Shown: positions 41,098 through 48,728 of the stretch, one piece after another
Numbering within the stretch: position 1 is the stretch's first letter
Layout: every line of letters begins with the position of its first letter
Program-made: the position numbers and the translations under genes
Notes under the pieces: generated by a model
Told to the model about the DNA's origin: nothing
The model's input: only the letters and a program-made list of their open reading frames with translations
The model's database searches: none
Source: Micrococcaceae bacterium
GTDB taxonomy: Bacteria; Actinomycetota; Actinomycetes; Actinomycetales; Micrococcaceae
Assembly: GCA_030452125.1 (NCBI GenBank)
Contig: JAKDMV010000008.1
Coordinates: 1-48,728 of the forward strand
DNA: 48,728 bases
Reading direction: 5' to 3'

Positions 41098-42384
41098 TTA
41101 GGGAACGGATTTGATCCGATACACCAGGGCGGCCGCCGCCAGACCGATGATCGCCGCCAAGACGAACAGGGCCATGTAGCCGCCGAGGAACTTCACCGCC
41201 AGCAATGCCAGCGCCGGGGCGACCACCTGGGGCAGGGCGGCCGCGACATTGACCACCCCCATGTCCTTGCCACGGGCCGCTGCCGAGGGCAGCACCTGGG
41301 TCAACAAGGCGAAGTCGACCGCGAGATAGGCCCCGAAGCCGATGCCCAGGACCGCCGCGCCGACCATCGCCGCCGGCCAGACCTGGAAGAACGCCATGAT
41401 CAGCGCGGCGCAGGCGATCACCGCCGAGGCCCCGGCGACGAAGACCTTGCGCTGTCCCACCCGGTCGCTCCACCGCCCGGCCAGCACGCTGGTGATGACC
41501 ACCATGACCGCGTAGAGCCCGGTCAGCACCAGCACACCGGCGGCGGGATCCGGATGGTGGATCACATCGGTGAGGAAGAACAGCAGGTAGACGATGACCA
41601 GCTGGTTGCCCACGAACATGAGAAAACGGGTCAGCCAGGCCCAGCCGAAGTCCGGATGCTTCACGGGGTTGATCCAGAAGGAGCGCAGGAACCGGCCGAG
41701 CCGGAACGGCGGATGGTGCCCCGGAGGAAGGACCGGATCATCACGATGGGTCAGGTAGGGGATCACCCCGACGGCGATGGCCGCCGCGCAGATCCAGTAG
41801 CCGACGGCGATGTTCCCGGAGATGACGAATCCGACGACGGATCCCCCGAGGATGCCCAGGGTCTGGCCCATGGCCGCCAGCCCGCCCACGGAAGCCCGCT
41901 GGGCGACCGGCACCCGGTCCGGGACCGCAGCGGTGATGGTCGAGTACATGGCGTTGCAGCCGGCCTGGACCAACGCCCAGCCGATCACCAGGGCGGCGAC
42001 CGTGGTGGCCCCGGAAAGGAAGAGCATCGCCGCGGTGCCCAGCACCGCTCCGGCGAGGATCCACGGCGAGCGCCGGCCCCATCTGGAGGTGGTCCGGTCC
42101 GACAGGGCCCCGGTGACGGGGTTGGCGACCAGCGCGACGGCGGCACCGCAGGCGGTCACCAGGGTGAGGATGGCTTCCTTGTTCCCGGCGTCGATCGCCG
42201 TGGCCTGCAACCCGATCAGGATGTTGATGGGCGCGAAGAACGCGACGTTGATGACCAGGTTGACCATGATCGCCCCGGTCACCCAGCGGGCTCCGACGCG
42301 TCGGGTCGGCTCGATCAGTGCTTCCGCGGGGGAGGCGGCGGTCCCGGCCCCGGTGGCGTCCTCGTTCACGACTCCCCCGTTCAC
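41098..42384 (-). CDS. MFS transporter (GPH-like)
   Basis: 428 residues, 12 helices. ALSDRTTSRWGRRSPWILAGAVLG after helix 2 is the pattern of the glycoside-pentoside-hexuronide (GPH)/SLC45-like MFS group; GRWSDRVGQRKVFV is its second-half counterpart. The substrate is probably a sugar or glycoside. The GTG at 42384 is chosen because it overlaps the stop of a 32-residue peptide ORF (GTGA) and has AAGG six bases upstream; a GTG at 42369 behind GGGGGAG is too close to its site but possible. Confidence 0.83.
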   Translation of the reverse strand: MNGGVVNEDATGAGTAASPAEALIEPTRRVGARWVTGAIMVNLVINVAFFAPINILIGLQATAIDAGNKEAILTLVTACGAAVALVANPVTGALSDRTTSRWGRRSPWILAGAVLGTAAMLFLSGATTVAALVIGWALVQAGCNAMYSTITAAVPDRVPVAQRASVGGLAAMGQTLGILGGSVVGFVISGNIAVGYWICAAAIAVGVIPYLTHRDDPVLPPGHHPPFRLGRFLRSFWINPVKHPDFGWAWLTRFLMFVGNQLVIVYLLFFLTDVIHHPDPAAGVLVLTGLYAVMVVITSVLAGRWSDRVGQRKVFVAGASAVIACAALIMAFFQVWPAAMVGAAVLGIGFGAYLAVDFALLTQVLPSAAARGKDMGVVNVAAALPQVVAPALALLAVKFLGGYMALFVLAAIIGLAAAALVYRIKSVP

Positions 42385-42479
42385 AGGACGCCTTGCAGCG
42401 CACCGGCTCCTACGGTTCCTACCAGGGCGATGATCAACAGCCACGTCAGGGGCTTGGCGAGGGAACGAGTTTTTTTCAT
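42381..42479 (-). CDS. 32-residue single-span membrane peptide upstream of the MFS gene
   Basis: ATG AAA AAA start; the sequence begins MKKTRSLAKP and continues with one helix (TWLLIIALVGTVGAGALQGVL). The basic N-terminus and single hydrophobic helix are typical of small transporter-associated peptides. Codons are GC-ending, like real genes here. The TGA overlaps the MFS GTG start, so the two should be translated together. No clear ribosome site is seen. It could be a transporter subunit, or a leader peptide. I do not recognise a family. Confidence 0.55.
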   Translation of the reverse strand: MKKTRSLAKPLTWLLIIALVGTVGAGALQGVL

Positions 42480-42549
42480 GATGTCGCCATCGTATTCGCA
42501 ACCGCCCCCTCCGCCCATTCCACGTCGCCCCCGGCGTACCGTGGGGGTC

Positions 42550-43470
42550 ATGACCGACGACGATTCCCCCAACACCCCCTTGATCGCCATCACCGGCGCC
42601 ACCGGCAAGGTCGGTTCCCTGGTGGCCCGCCGCCTGGCCGGAACGGTGCGGTTGCGGCTGTTCTCCCGTGACGTCGAACGGGCCGAGGCCGCGGCCCGCG
42701 CGCTGCCCCGCACGACGGCGGCCGCCGAGGCTTCCGCGGCGGCCCTGGACTTCGCCGATCAGCCGGGGGCCGTCCGTGCCCTGGAGGGGGTCGACGTCGT
42801 CCTCATGGTCTCCGCGGAGGAGGCCTCCGACCGGCTGGCCCAGCATGCCGCGTTCATCCGGGCGGCCCGGGCGGCCGGGGTGGGGCAAATCGTCTATACC
42901 TCGTTCTTCGCCGCCGCCCCCGATGCCGTCTTCACCCTGGCCCGCGACCACTTTGCCACCGAGAAGCTGCTGGCCGATTCCGGGGTGCCGCATACGATCC
43001 TGCGCGATAACTTCTACCAGGACGTCTTCCCGCTCTTCGCCGGTGACGACCATCTTCTGCGCGGCCCGGCGGCCGAGGGCAGGGTTTCCGCGGTGGCCCG
43101 GGACGACGTCGCCGCGGTGGCGGCAGTGGTGCTCGCCGAAGCCGCCGTGGCCTGGGCCGCCGGGCGGGAACCGGTCCATGCCGGCCACACCTACGACCTG
43201 ACCGGGCCCGAGGCGTTCGACCTCCATCAGGCGGCAGCGGTGATGACCGAGGTCACCGGGGTGCAGACCCGCTACCTCCACGAGACCGTGGCCGAAGCCC
43301 TGGCCTCCCGGGACGGTCTGGGTGCCCCCGACTGGCAGATGGACGCCTGGATCAGCACCTACACCGCGATCGCCTCCGGGGAGCTGGAACCGGTCAGTGC
43401 GGATGTCGAACGGCTGCTGGGCCGTCCGGCGCAATCGCTGCGCCGGACGTTGGAACGCCTGCAGGACTGA
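42550..43470 (+). CDS. NmrA-like NAD(P)-binding reductase (QorB/azoreductase-like)
   Basis: 306 residues, atypical short-chain reductase. The NAD(P) motif AITGATGKVGSLVARRL is near residue 12, and FSRDVERAEAAAR near 38 is where NADP-preferring members carry a basic residue. IVYTSFFAAAP near 118 and ILRDNFYQDV near 155 match the QorB/TMR-like group. It may reduce quinones or act as a redox sensor. TACCGT lies seven bases before the ATG, and GGGGG within that gap may act as a weak ribosome site. It diverges from the 32-residue peptide gene. Confidence 0.83.
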   Translation: MTDDDSPNTPLIAITGATGKVGSLVARRLAGTVRLRLFSRDVERAEAAARALPRTTAAAEASAAALDFADQPGAVRALEGVDVVLMVSAEEASDRLAQHAAFIRAARAAGVGQIVYTSFFAAAPDAVFTLARDHFATEKLLADSGVPHTILRDNFYQDVFPLFAGDDHLLRGPAAEGRVSAVARDDVAAVAAVVLAEAAVAWAAGREPVHAGHTYDLTGPEAFDLHQAAAVMTEVTGVQTRYLHETVAEALASRDGLGAPDWQMDAWISTYTAIASGELEPVSADVERLLGRPAQSLRRTLERLQD

Positions 43471-43482
43471 CCGGCACCCGCC

Positions 43483-43500
43483 CCCGGCGACCGCGCCGGG
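43483..43500 (+). terminator. Small hairpin after the NmrA-like gene
   Basis: CCCGGCG (43483-43489) pairs with CGCCGGG (43494-43500), a 7-bp stem with a 4-base loop, 12 bases after the stop. No T-tract, so a weak call. Confidence 0.35.
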
Positions 43501-43537
43501 TCCACGGACCACGAGAACCAGTACGAAAGGCCCTGCC

Positions 43538-44512
43538 ATGTCCCCCACCAACCCTCCGGCCCACCGGCTGGCCATCCTCGACGACCATCAGGACGTCGCC
43601 TTGGATTTCGCGCCCTGGACCACGCTGGAGGACGTCGAGATCGTCGTCTTCCACGACACCCTGGCCACCGCCCGGGACACGGTGGAGGCCCTGGCGGGAT
43701 TCGACATCATCGTCGCCATGCGCGAACGCACGGCCTTCGATGCCGAGATCATCGCCGGCCTGCCCGGGTTGAAGCTGCTGGTCACCACCGGAAAGGTCAA
43801 CGCCTCCATCGACCTCGACGCCGCCACCGGGGCCGGCATCACGGTCTGCGGGACCGCCGGGTCCACCACCGCCACCCCCGAGCTCACGTGGGCACTGCTC
43901 ATGGCCTGGATGCGGGATGTCCCGGCCCAACAGGCGTCGTTGCGGGCCGGCACCTGGCAAAACGGTACCGACGTCGGCTTCGGCCTCTGCGGCAGCACCC
44001 TGGGCATCCTGGGACTGGGCCGGATCGGTTCACGCATCGCCGCCTACGGGGCGGCCTTCGGGATGGACATCATCGCCTGGAGCCAGAACCTGGAAGCGGA
44101 CCGGGCCGCCGCGGCAGGGGCCCGGCTCGTGGGTCGCGAGGAACTGTTCGCCTCCGCCGATGTCCTGAGCGTCCACCTGCAGCTCTCGGAACGCACTCGC
44201 GGACTGGTCGACGAGACGAATCTTCGCCTGCTGGGGCCCGCCGGGCTGCTGGTGAACACCTCACGGGCCGCGATCGTGGACCAGGAGGCAATGCTGCGGG
44301 GTCTGCATGAAGGCTGGCTGGGCGGCGCGGCACTGGATGTCTTCGACGTCGAACCGCTCCCGGCCGACCACCCGGTCATCGCCGCGCCGCGGACCGTGCT
44401 CAGCCCGCATCTGGGCTACGTCACCCGGCAGACCTACGAGGTCTTCTACGGGCAGGCCTTCGAGGACGTGAAGGCCTGGCTGGCCGGTGCCCCGTTGCGT
44501 CGGCTGAACTAG
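43538..44512 (+). CDS. D-2-hydroxyacid dehydrogenase (SerA-like family)
   Basis: 324 residues. The nucleotide motif is GILGLGRIGSRIA near 148; the catalytic triad is Arg in LLVNTSRAAIVD near 243, Glu in DVFDVEPLP near 269, and His in LSPHLGYV near 291. It reduces a 2-oxo acid with NADH, or the reverse; the exact acid is not evident. The start has GAAAGG seven bases upstream. It lies 67 bases after the NmrA-like gene, and co-transcription is possible. Confidence 0.9.
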   Translation: MSPTNPPAHRLAILDDHQDVALDFAPWTTLEDVEIVVFHDTLATARDTVEALAGFDIIVAMRERTAFDAEIIAGLPGLKLLVTTGKVNASIDLDAATGAGITVCGTAGSTTATPELTWALLMAWMRDVPAQQASLRAGTWQNGTDVGFGLCGSTLGILGLGRIGSRIAAYGAAFGMDIIAWSQNLEADRAAAAGARLVGREELFASADVLSVHLQLSERTRGLVDETNLRLLGPAGLLVNTSRAAIVDQEAMLRGLHEGWLGGAALDVFDVEPLPADHPVIAAPRTVLSPHLGYVTRQTYEVFYGQAFEDVKAWLAGAPLRRLN

Positions 44513-44550
44513 GACGCGCCCGGCGGCCTCCGAACCCCGCGGTTCCTCGA

Positions 44551-44556
44551 TACGAT
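44551..44556 (+). promoter_or_regulatory. -10 box of a probable leaderless transcript
   Basis: TACGAT ends six bases before the ATG at 44563; there is no Shine-Dalgarno sequence. Confidence 0.45.
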
Positions 44557-44562
44557 GGATCC

Positions 44563-45414
44563 ATGTCAGCAGAGGAACGCCGCGAGGGCCAGTGGGCCCC
44601 CCGCAACCGGGAATGGAAGTTGGCGCACCACCTGCTTCCCGCCTTCGTCATGGCCGGGTTCCTCATCGGGCTGGGGATCTGGGCGCTGGTCCTGCAATCG
44701 CTGCTCTTCGGGGTCCCCCTGGTGGCCTTCGGGATCGGGACCGTCGTGTCACTGTTCCGCGAATTCCGGCTGACCCCCGACGCCCGGCTTCCCGAGCTCA
44801 GCGCCGTGGACACCTCCAGCGGTTTGCGGGCCTCCACCCGTTTCGCCTACCGCCATAATTCGGCGGCCTTTGCCGCGGCCACGGTCGGACTCGGGGTCAT
44901 CGGGCTGGTCGCCGCGCTGGCTGCGGTGGGGAAATTCGCGCTGTGGCACGCAGGATTCGAACGCTTCTGGACCATCGCCGGCGCCATCGTCCTGGGCGTG
45001 GCCGGATTCATGATCCTGCGCGAGGGCCTGCGGTTGCTGCGCATCGCCTCCGCCGAGCAGCAACCGGGGGTCTTCCTGACCCGGAGCCGTGTGGTGGTCT
45101 TCGGCCCCCTGGGGCTCGCCGAGATGTATTGGCGGGACATGGGCTCGATCAGCGCCGAGAACCCCCGCGGCCGCACCCCCCTGGGCCGGAGAGGCCCGGC
45201 GTTGGTGGTCCTGCGTGGCCGCGACCGGACGGCCTCCGACGGTCCGGAAGACCACGGCACCACCGCCCGCAAGGAGGTGGTGGTGCAGGTGGCGTACCTG
45301 TTGGCGGACCCGAACGTCCTGCATTCGGCCTTGGTGCACTATCTCGAGCACCCGGCCGACCGGCCCGAACTGGGAACGACGCTGGCGCTGGAGCGCCTAG
45401 CCGGCGTTCGGTGA
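44563..45414 (+). CDS. Membrane protein of unknown function
   Basis: 283 residues. Two membrane helices lie at about 27-65 (LLPAFVMAGFLIGLGIWALVLQ and the next) and two at about 105-155 (AATVGLGVIGLVAALAAVG, WTIAGAIVLGVAGFMIL). A cytoplasmic domain (from about 170) reads TRSRVVVFGPLGLAEMYWRDM and ends KEVVVQVAYLLADPNVLHSALVHYLEHPADRPELGT, resembling PH-like membrane proteins of actinobacteria. I do not recognise the family firmly. It converges with the Rieske gene and overlaps it by 18 bases. Confidence 0.7.
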   Translation: MSAEERREGQWAPRNREWKLAHHLLPAFVMAGFLIGLGIWALVLQSLLFGVPLVAFGIGTVVSLFREFRLTPDARLPELSAVDTSSGLRASTRFAYRHNSAAFAAATVGLGVIGLVAALAAVGKFALWHAGFERFWTIAGAIVLGVAGFMILREGLRLLRIASAEQQPGVFLTRSRVVVFGPLGLAEMYWRDMGSISAENPRGRTPLGRRGPALVVLRGRDRTASDGPEDHGTTARKEVVVQVAYLLADPNVLHSALVHYLEHPADRPELGTTLALERLAGVR

Positions 45415-45741
45415 CACTCCGGGGTAGAGCAGGATGTCCCCGTCGCGGACCTCGACCTTGTGGATGCGGGCGTTGACGGTTGCCGGCAGGCAGAGTGCCT
45501 CACCGGTCTTGAGGCAGAAACGGGCCGAGTGCACGGGGCATTCGACTTCGCCGTCTTCGATCCAGCCTTCGGCCAGCGACGCGGTTTCATGGGTGCATTC
45601 GTCGTCGAGCGCGTAGAAACCACCGTCTTCGCTGTGGAAGATGGAAATATCGTTTCCGGTTCCCGTGTCATCGGAGTCGATGACCTTGGCCTCGCCTTCT
45701 TCGATGTCTTCGACCGGTCCCACATTGATGGGTTCGCTCAC
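45397..45741 (-). CDS. Rieske [2Fe-2S] ferredoxin
   Basis: 114 residues. The two cluster-binding motifs are CTHE near residue 48 and CPVHSARF near 68, with two Cys and two His ligands. It is a small soluble Rieske protein of the dioxygenase-ferredoxin type (length and LKTGEALCLPA segment). It carries electrons to an oxygenase or another acceptor. The flavoprotein at 9569 could in principle be its reductase, but they are 35 kb apart. The GTG at 45741 has AAGGAG seven bases upstream. Confidence 0.9.
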   Translation of the reverse strand: MSEPINVGPVEDIEEGEAKVIDSDDTGTGNDISIFHSEDGGFYALDDECTHETASLAEGWIEDGEVECPVHSARFCLKTGEALCLPATVNARIHKVEVRDGDILLYPGVSPNAG

Positions 45742-45831
45742 GGTGTCACTCCTTGGTTGGTGCAGCGGGACACCAATCGGGTCCCTGTCTTTCCAGTGTT
45801 GTCCAACGCCGTTCGCCGCGCAATGTGGCCC

Positions 45832-45875
45832 GTCACAACGGGGGCGCCCCCTCCGGGAAGCACCCCCGTTGTGAC
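45832..45875 (-). terminator. Large hairpin after the DHA2 efflux gene
   Basis: GTCACAACGGGGG (45832-45844) pairs with CCCCCGTTGTGAC (45863-45875), a perfect 13-bp stem with an 18-base loop, 26 bases past the minus-strand stop. No T-tract on the minus strand. Confidence 0.65.
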
Positions 45876-45901
45876 ATCGAGCCCGGACCCCCGGTTCCCG
45901 G

Positions 45902-47656
45902 TCAGTCCCCCTCGACGCCGGCACGGTGCGCGCCCCGTGGACGCTGCCCCGGTCCATCGCCTACCGGCTCCATGGCCTGGGCGGCCGGCACGGGGGCCAT
46001 GGACGGCACGCGGGACGGTTCGCTGCCGCCACCACCGGCTCCCACGGACACCGGTTCACGGTGGTCCGTCGGCCCGGGCACGTCGCTGGCCGCCAACTGC
46101 CCCTCGGCCGCCGAGGTCGCCGGTATCTCACGCTCGATGCGGGTGGCCAGCTTCGATTCCTTCATGAAGAACAGGGCGATGGTCGCGGCGATGGCCAACG
46201 GGACCATCCACAGGAACAACGGGACCAGGGCCTCGTTATAGGCCGAGACGATGACCTCGCGGATCGGGGCCGGCAGCGAGGTGACCAGTTCGGGGGTCAG
46301 CGAGTTGGTGCTGGCTCCCGACGAGGCGCCATCGGGCAACTTATCGGCCAGGATGTCCTTCAACCGGCTGGCGAAGAGCGAACCGACCACTGCCGAGCCC
46401 AGGGTGGCCCCGACCTGGCGGAAGTAGTTCTGCCCGGCGGTCGCCGTGCCGACGAACTTCAGCGGGAAGGAGTTCTGCGCCACCAGGGTGAGCATCTGCA
46501 TGCTCATGCCCAGCCCCAGACCGATCACGCCCAGGAACACACAGATCATGTAGACCTCCGTGTCGGAGTGGATGGTCGAAAGCAGTCCGAGGCCCAGGCC
46601 CAGGCCCAGCGTGCCGGCCATCATGACCTTCTTATAGCGCCCCGAGGCCGAGACCTGGCGCCCCACGACGATCGAGGTCACCAGCAGGGCGCCCATCATC
46701 GGGATCATCAGCAAGCCGGCTTGGGTCGGGCCGAAGCCTGTGACCATCTGCAGGTAGGTGGGCATGTAGCCGATGGCCCCGAACATCGCGATGCCGACCA
46801 TCAGGGCCGCGAATGTCGTCAGGACGAAGTTGCGGTTCTTGAACAGCATCAGCGGGATCACCGGTTCGGAGACCTTGCGCTCGACCAGGACGAAGGCCAC
46901 CGCGAAGACCAGGGTGGCCGCGAACAGTCCCAGGATCTCGGGGGAATCCCAGGCGTAGGTGTTCCCGCCCCAGGTGCAGGCGAGCACCAGGGTGGTGGTG
47001 GCGATCCCCATCATCATCATCCCGACGACGTCGATCTTGGGGCGGGCCTCGTTGACCGTCCGGGGCACATGCAGCAGGAAGATGGTGGCCAGCACCGCCA
47101 GGACGCCCAAGGGCAGGTTCAGCCAGAAGGCCCAACGCCAGCCCGGCCCCTCCGTCAGCCACCCACCGAGCAGTGGTCCGGCGACCGAGGACAAGGCGAA
47201 GACCCCACCCATGACGCCCATGTATTTGCCGCGCTCACGAGCCGGGATGACGTCGGCGATGGTGGCCTGGGAGAGGATCATCAACCCGCCACCACCGAGC
47301 CCCTGGACGACGCGGGCGAGGATGACGCCGTTCATGGTGCCGGAGAGGGCGCCGAGCACAGACCCGCTCATGAAGATCAGGATGGCGATGATCAGCAGCG
47401 GTTTGCGCCCGAAGAGATCTCCGAGCTTGCCGTAGACCGGCATCATGATGGTGGAGGCCAGGATGAACGCCGTGATGATCCACGCCATGTGTTCGACGCC
47501 GTTGAGCTCGCCCACCATGGTGGGCAGGGCGGCGGAGAGCACGGTCTGATTCAGCGAGGCCATCAGCATCGTGATCATCAGGGCCGCGAAGAGCAGCATG
47601 ATGTGGTTCTTGCTGCCGAGCACCGGCTTGGCTCTGGTGGTTTTAAGCGTTGTCAT
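45902..47656 (-). CDS. MFS multidrug exporter, DHA2 (14-helix) family
   Basis: 584 residues. This EmrB/QacA-type drug:proton antiporter has LNQTVLSAALPTMVGEL near 35, GKLGDLFGRKPLL near 80, the antiporter motif C FALSSVAGPLLGGWLTEGPGWRW near 150, and 14 hydrophobic segments. The last 70 residues form a Pro/Gly-rich soluble tail. The start overlaps the TetR stop by 14 bases on the same strand, so regulator and pump are one operon. Substrate unknown. Confidence 0.9.
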   Translation of the reverse strand: MTTLKTTRAKPVLGSKNHIMLLFAALMITMLMASLNQTVLSAALPTMVGELNGVEHMAWIITAFILASTIMMPVYGKLGDLFGRKPLLIIAILIFMSGSVLGALSGTMNGVILARVVQGLGGGGLMILSQATIADVIPARERGKYMGVMGGVFALSSVAGPLLGGWLTEGPGWRWAFWLNLPLGVLAVLATIFLLHVPRTVNEARPKIDVVGMMMMGIATTTLVLACTWGGNTYAWDSPEILGLFAATLVFAVAFVLVERKVSEPVIPLMLFKNRNFVLTTFAALMVGIAMFGAIGYMPTYLQMVTGFGPTQAGLLMIPMMGALLVTSIVVGRQVSASGRYKKVMMAGTLGLGLGLGLLSTIHSDTEVYMICVFLGVIGLGLGMSMQMLTLVAQNSFPLKFVGTATAGQNYFRQVGATLGSAVVGSLFASRLKDILADKLPDGASSGASTNSLTPELVTSLPAPIREVIVSAYNEALVPLFLWMVPLAIAATIALFFMKESKLATRIEREIPATSAAEGQLAASDVPGPTDHREPVSVGAGGGGSEPSRVPSMAPVPAAQAMEPVGDGPGQRPRGAHRAGVEGD

Positions 47657-48278
47657 GGGTGGCTTGCATTACCTCTCGGAAAATCTTGACGGTTGAGTCG
47701 ATGTGCAGATCGATGTCGGCGACGGTCCCTTGTGGATCGGAACGGTAGGCGAATCGGGTGATGGTTCCCGCGAGCATGAGCAGCGCCCGGGCGGAATCCT
47801 GGCCATCGGGCAGCAGGTTCAGCGTTTCCTCGGCCGCTTCGCTGTCCATGCGTTCGTGCAGGATCTCGTCGACCAGCCCTTCGGCGGCATTGATGTGCTG
47901 GACCATCCGACCCTTGAGTTCCGGATACCGGGTGATGATGTCGCGCCTGACCTGGTAGGCGTGGCCCCGGCCGAGACTCGTCGCCATCACCCCGGCAAGG
48001 ATCCTGACGATCCGGGTCAGCAGGTCCGCATCACTGCTGCGGAACTTCTCCAGCAGTTCATCGGACACCAAGGGTGCCCGCGTGCCCAGAATGGCGTCTT
48101 CCTTGGTGGGGAAATAGTTGAAGAACGTTCGTTTGGAGACCCCCGCACGGGAGGCGACCGCCTCGATCGTCACGGAGACCGGCCCGTCTTCGAGCGTCAT
48201 GGCAGCTGCGGCGTCATGAATCGCGTTCCAGGTCTCGAGGCGGTTGCGCTCACGCTGGGTCAAGGGCACTTCTTGCAT
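47643..48278 (-). CDS. TetR family repressor of the DHA2 exporter
   Basis: 211 residues. The HTH lies in VTIEAVASRAGVSKRTFFNYFPTKEDAI (residues about 35-65), the classic TetR pattern. The C-terminal helical ligand domain is divergent, as usual. It precedes and overlaps the pump gene and has a perfect 26-bp palindrome upstream, so it probably represses its own operon and perhaps the divergent 5'-nucleotidase gene. The ATG at 48278 follows a TAAACT box by six bases: a leaderless mRNA. Confidence 0.92.
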   Translation of the reverse strand: MQEVPLTQRERNRLETWNAIHDAAAAMTLEDGPVSVTIEAVASRAGVSKRTFFNYFPTKEDAILGTRAPLVSDELLEKFRSSDADLLTRIVRILAGVMATSLGRGHAYQVRRDIITRYPELKGRMVQHINAAEGLVDEILHERMDSEAAEETLNLLPDGQDSARALLMLAGTITRFAYRSDPQGTVADIDLHIDSTVKIFREVMQATHDNA

Positions 48279-48284
48279 AGGTAC

Positions 48285-48290
48285 AGTTTA
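48285..48290 (-). promoter_or_regulatory. -10 box of the tetR promoter
   Basis: On the minus strand TAAACT ends six bases before the ATG at 48278. A -35-like TTGTGC (48309-48314) 18 bases further up lies inside the palindromic operator. Confidence 0.55.
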
Positions 48291-48300
48291 TGCACTCATG

Positions 48301-48326
48301 CAAAGATTGCACAACTGCAATCTTTG
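48301..48326. promoter_or_regulatory. Perfect 26-bp palindrome, TetR operator
   Basis: CAAAGATTGCA (48301-48311) and TGCAATCTTTG (48316-48326) are exact inverse complements around CAAC. The palindrome covers the -35 region of the tetR promoter, and a TGCA-CTCA-TGCA half-site pair lies beside it (48291-48302). Repressor binding here would block tetR and possibly the rightward promoter. Confidence 0.8.
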
Positions 48327-48348
48327 TGGAATAGACCACATTTTTTCC

Positions 48349-48376
48349 TTGACAGGCCCCTGTCGCTCGGTAGGAT
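48349..48376 (+). promoter_or_regulatory. Promoter of the 5'-nucleotidase gene
   Basis: TTGACA (48349-48354), a 16-base spacer, then TAGGAT (48371-48376): a near-consensus sigma-70-type promoter. It is about 57 bases before the ATG at 48434 and 22 bases from the TetR palindrome. Confidence 0.7.
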
Positions 48377-48433
48377 CGCCCGTACGCCACGGGTGTGTGG
48401 CACCTCACATTTCGCATCTTCGGGAGTCTCGAT

Positions 48434-48728
48434 ATGAAGCCACGCGCGCATTCGATCCAGAGAGCCGGCGTCGTCGTCGCGGGCCTCGCATTGGCCGCCA
48501 CGACCCTGGTGGCGCCGGCCCAGGCCGCCGCCCCCGCGGGGGGCAGCCACGGAAGCCACCACGGTGGCGGGCCGGGAGGCCACCACGGCGGGGGCCACGG
48601 CAACGGCCATGGCGGTCATCCTGGCGGGGGTCATCACGGCGGGGGTCATGGATCTGGGCACCACCGGCCGGGAACCAGCACCATCCAGTTGCTGGGCATC
48701 AATGACTTCCACGGTCGGATCGAGGCGG
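48434..48728 (+). CDS. Secreted 5'-nucleotidase/metallophosphatase, N-terminal part (runs off the window)
   Basis: 98 residues seen. A signal peptide (basic start, hydrophobic core AGLALAATTLVAP, likely cleaved near AQA, residues 29-31) is followed by a His/Gly-rich linker (residues 36-78) with 13 His. Then QLLGINDFHGRIEA starts the metallophosphoesterase fold, where Asp91 and His93 form the first metal-binding DxH. It resembles UshA/NucA-type bifunctional nucleotidases that degrade extracellular nucleotides. GGGAG lies seven bases before the ATG. The C-terminal part is outside the window. Confidence 0.85.
   Translation, partial: MKPRAHSIQRAGVVVAGLALAATTLVAPAQAAAPAGGSHGSHHGGGPGGHHGGGHGNGHGGHPGGGHHGGGHGSGHHRPGTSTIQLLGINDFHGRIEA

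Noticed and set aside
45926-47689. 587-residue plus-strand open frame antisense to the DHA2 exporter
   Set aside because: It is rich in His, Asp, Gln and Arg without any domain pattern, and its codon bias is that of the reverse strand of a GC-rich gene.

Overview
This GC-rich window encodes high-GC Gram-positive (actinobacterial, probably Micrococcales) proteins. The evidence is frequent GTG starts, four-base ATGA/GTGA stop-start overlaps, start codons about six bases after a TANNNT-type -10 box (leaderless mRNAs), a C50-carotenoid cluster, a GuaB1-type IMP-dehydrogenase relative and a DUF2249-cupin protein. I cannot name the genus. I see no phage, transposon, CRISPR array or rRNA. The gene content looks like ordinary chromosome.

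Layout. 1-5900: the end of a proline/sodium symporter gene (putP), a small stress membrane protein, an SRPBCC-epimerase fusion with an ogt DNA-repair gene, a flavodoxin-like protein, a DUF2249-cupin protein, and a divergent pair (ketopantoate reductase / YetF-like protein) whose promoters overlap. 5931-16131: tRNA-Ala(GGC), a VOC protein, two MFS transporters, a ferredoxin-reductase-like flavoenzyme, an N5-(carboxyethyl)ornithine-synthase-like enzyme, a CDF metal exporter, a thiolase with a FadB/FadJ-like partner that lacks its NAD domain, a decayed DUF4193 zinc-ribbon fragment, and tRNA-Ala(CGC). 16215-19930: a D-threonine-aldolase/D-serine-dehydratase-like PLP enzyme overlapping a small HTH gene, an Lrp/AsnC regulator and an NAD-binding protein.

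20798-28189 is the centrepiece. A MarR regulator starts an almost gapless operon crtE-crtB-crtI-(two heterodimeric cyclase halves)-crtEb-phr. It should make a cyclic C50 carotenoid (decaprenoxanthin or sarcinaxanthin type) together with a CPD photolyase. A long TspO-like gene diverges from it, with a candidate MarR operator in the shared 105-bp gap.

28176-30352 holds four minus-strand genes for membrane or envelope proteins. 30597-33705 is a 5-oxoprolinase operon (pxpA, fused pxpB-pxpC, FadR-type GntR regulator) preceded by two palindromes that both fit the FadR-subfamily operator. 33829-34987 is an FHA gene split by an apparent one-base frameshift. Then come a GuaB1-type GMP reductase, an ABC-2 exporter, a divergent Lrp/alanine-dehydrogenase pair, a second YetF-like protein, a DedA-like protein, an MFS transporter preceded by a 32-residue membrane peptide, an NmrA-like reductase, a D-2-hydroxyacid dehydrogenase, an unknown membrane protein, a Rieske ferredoxin, and a TetR/DHA2 efflux pair with a perfect 26-bp palindrome. 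The window ends inside a secreted 5'-nucleotidase with a His/Gly-rich linker.

All functions are assigned by reading motifs; no database search was run.
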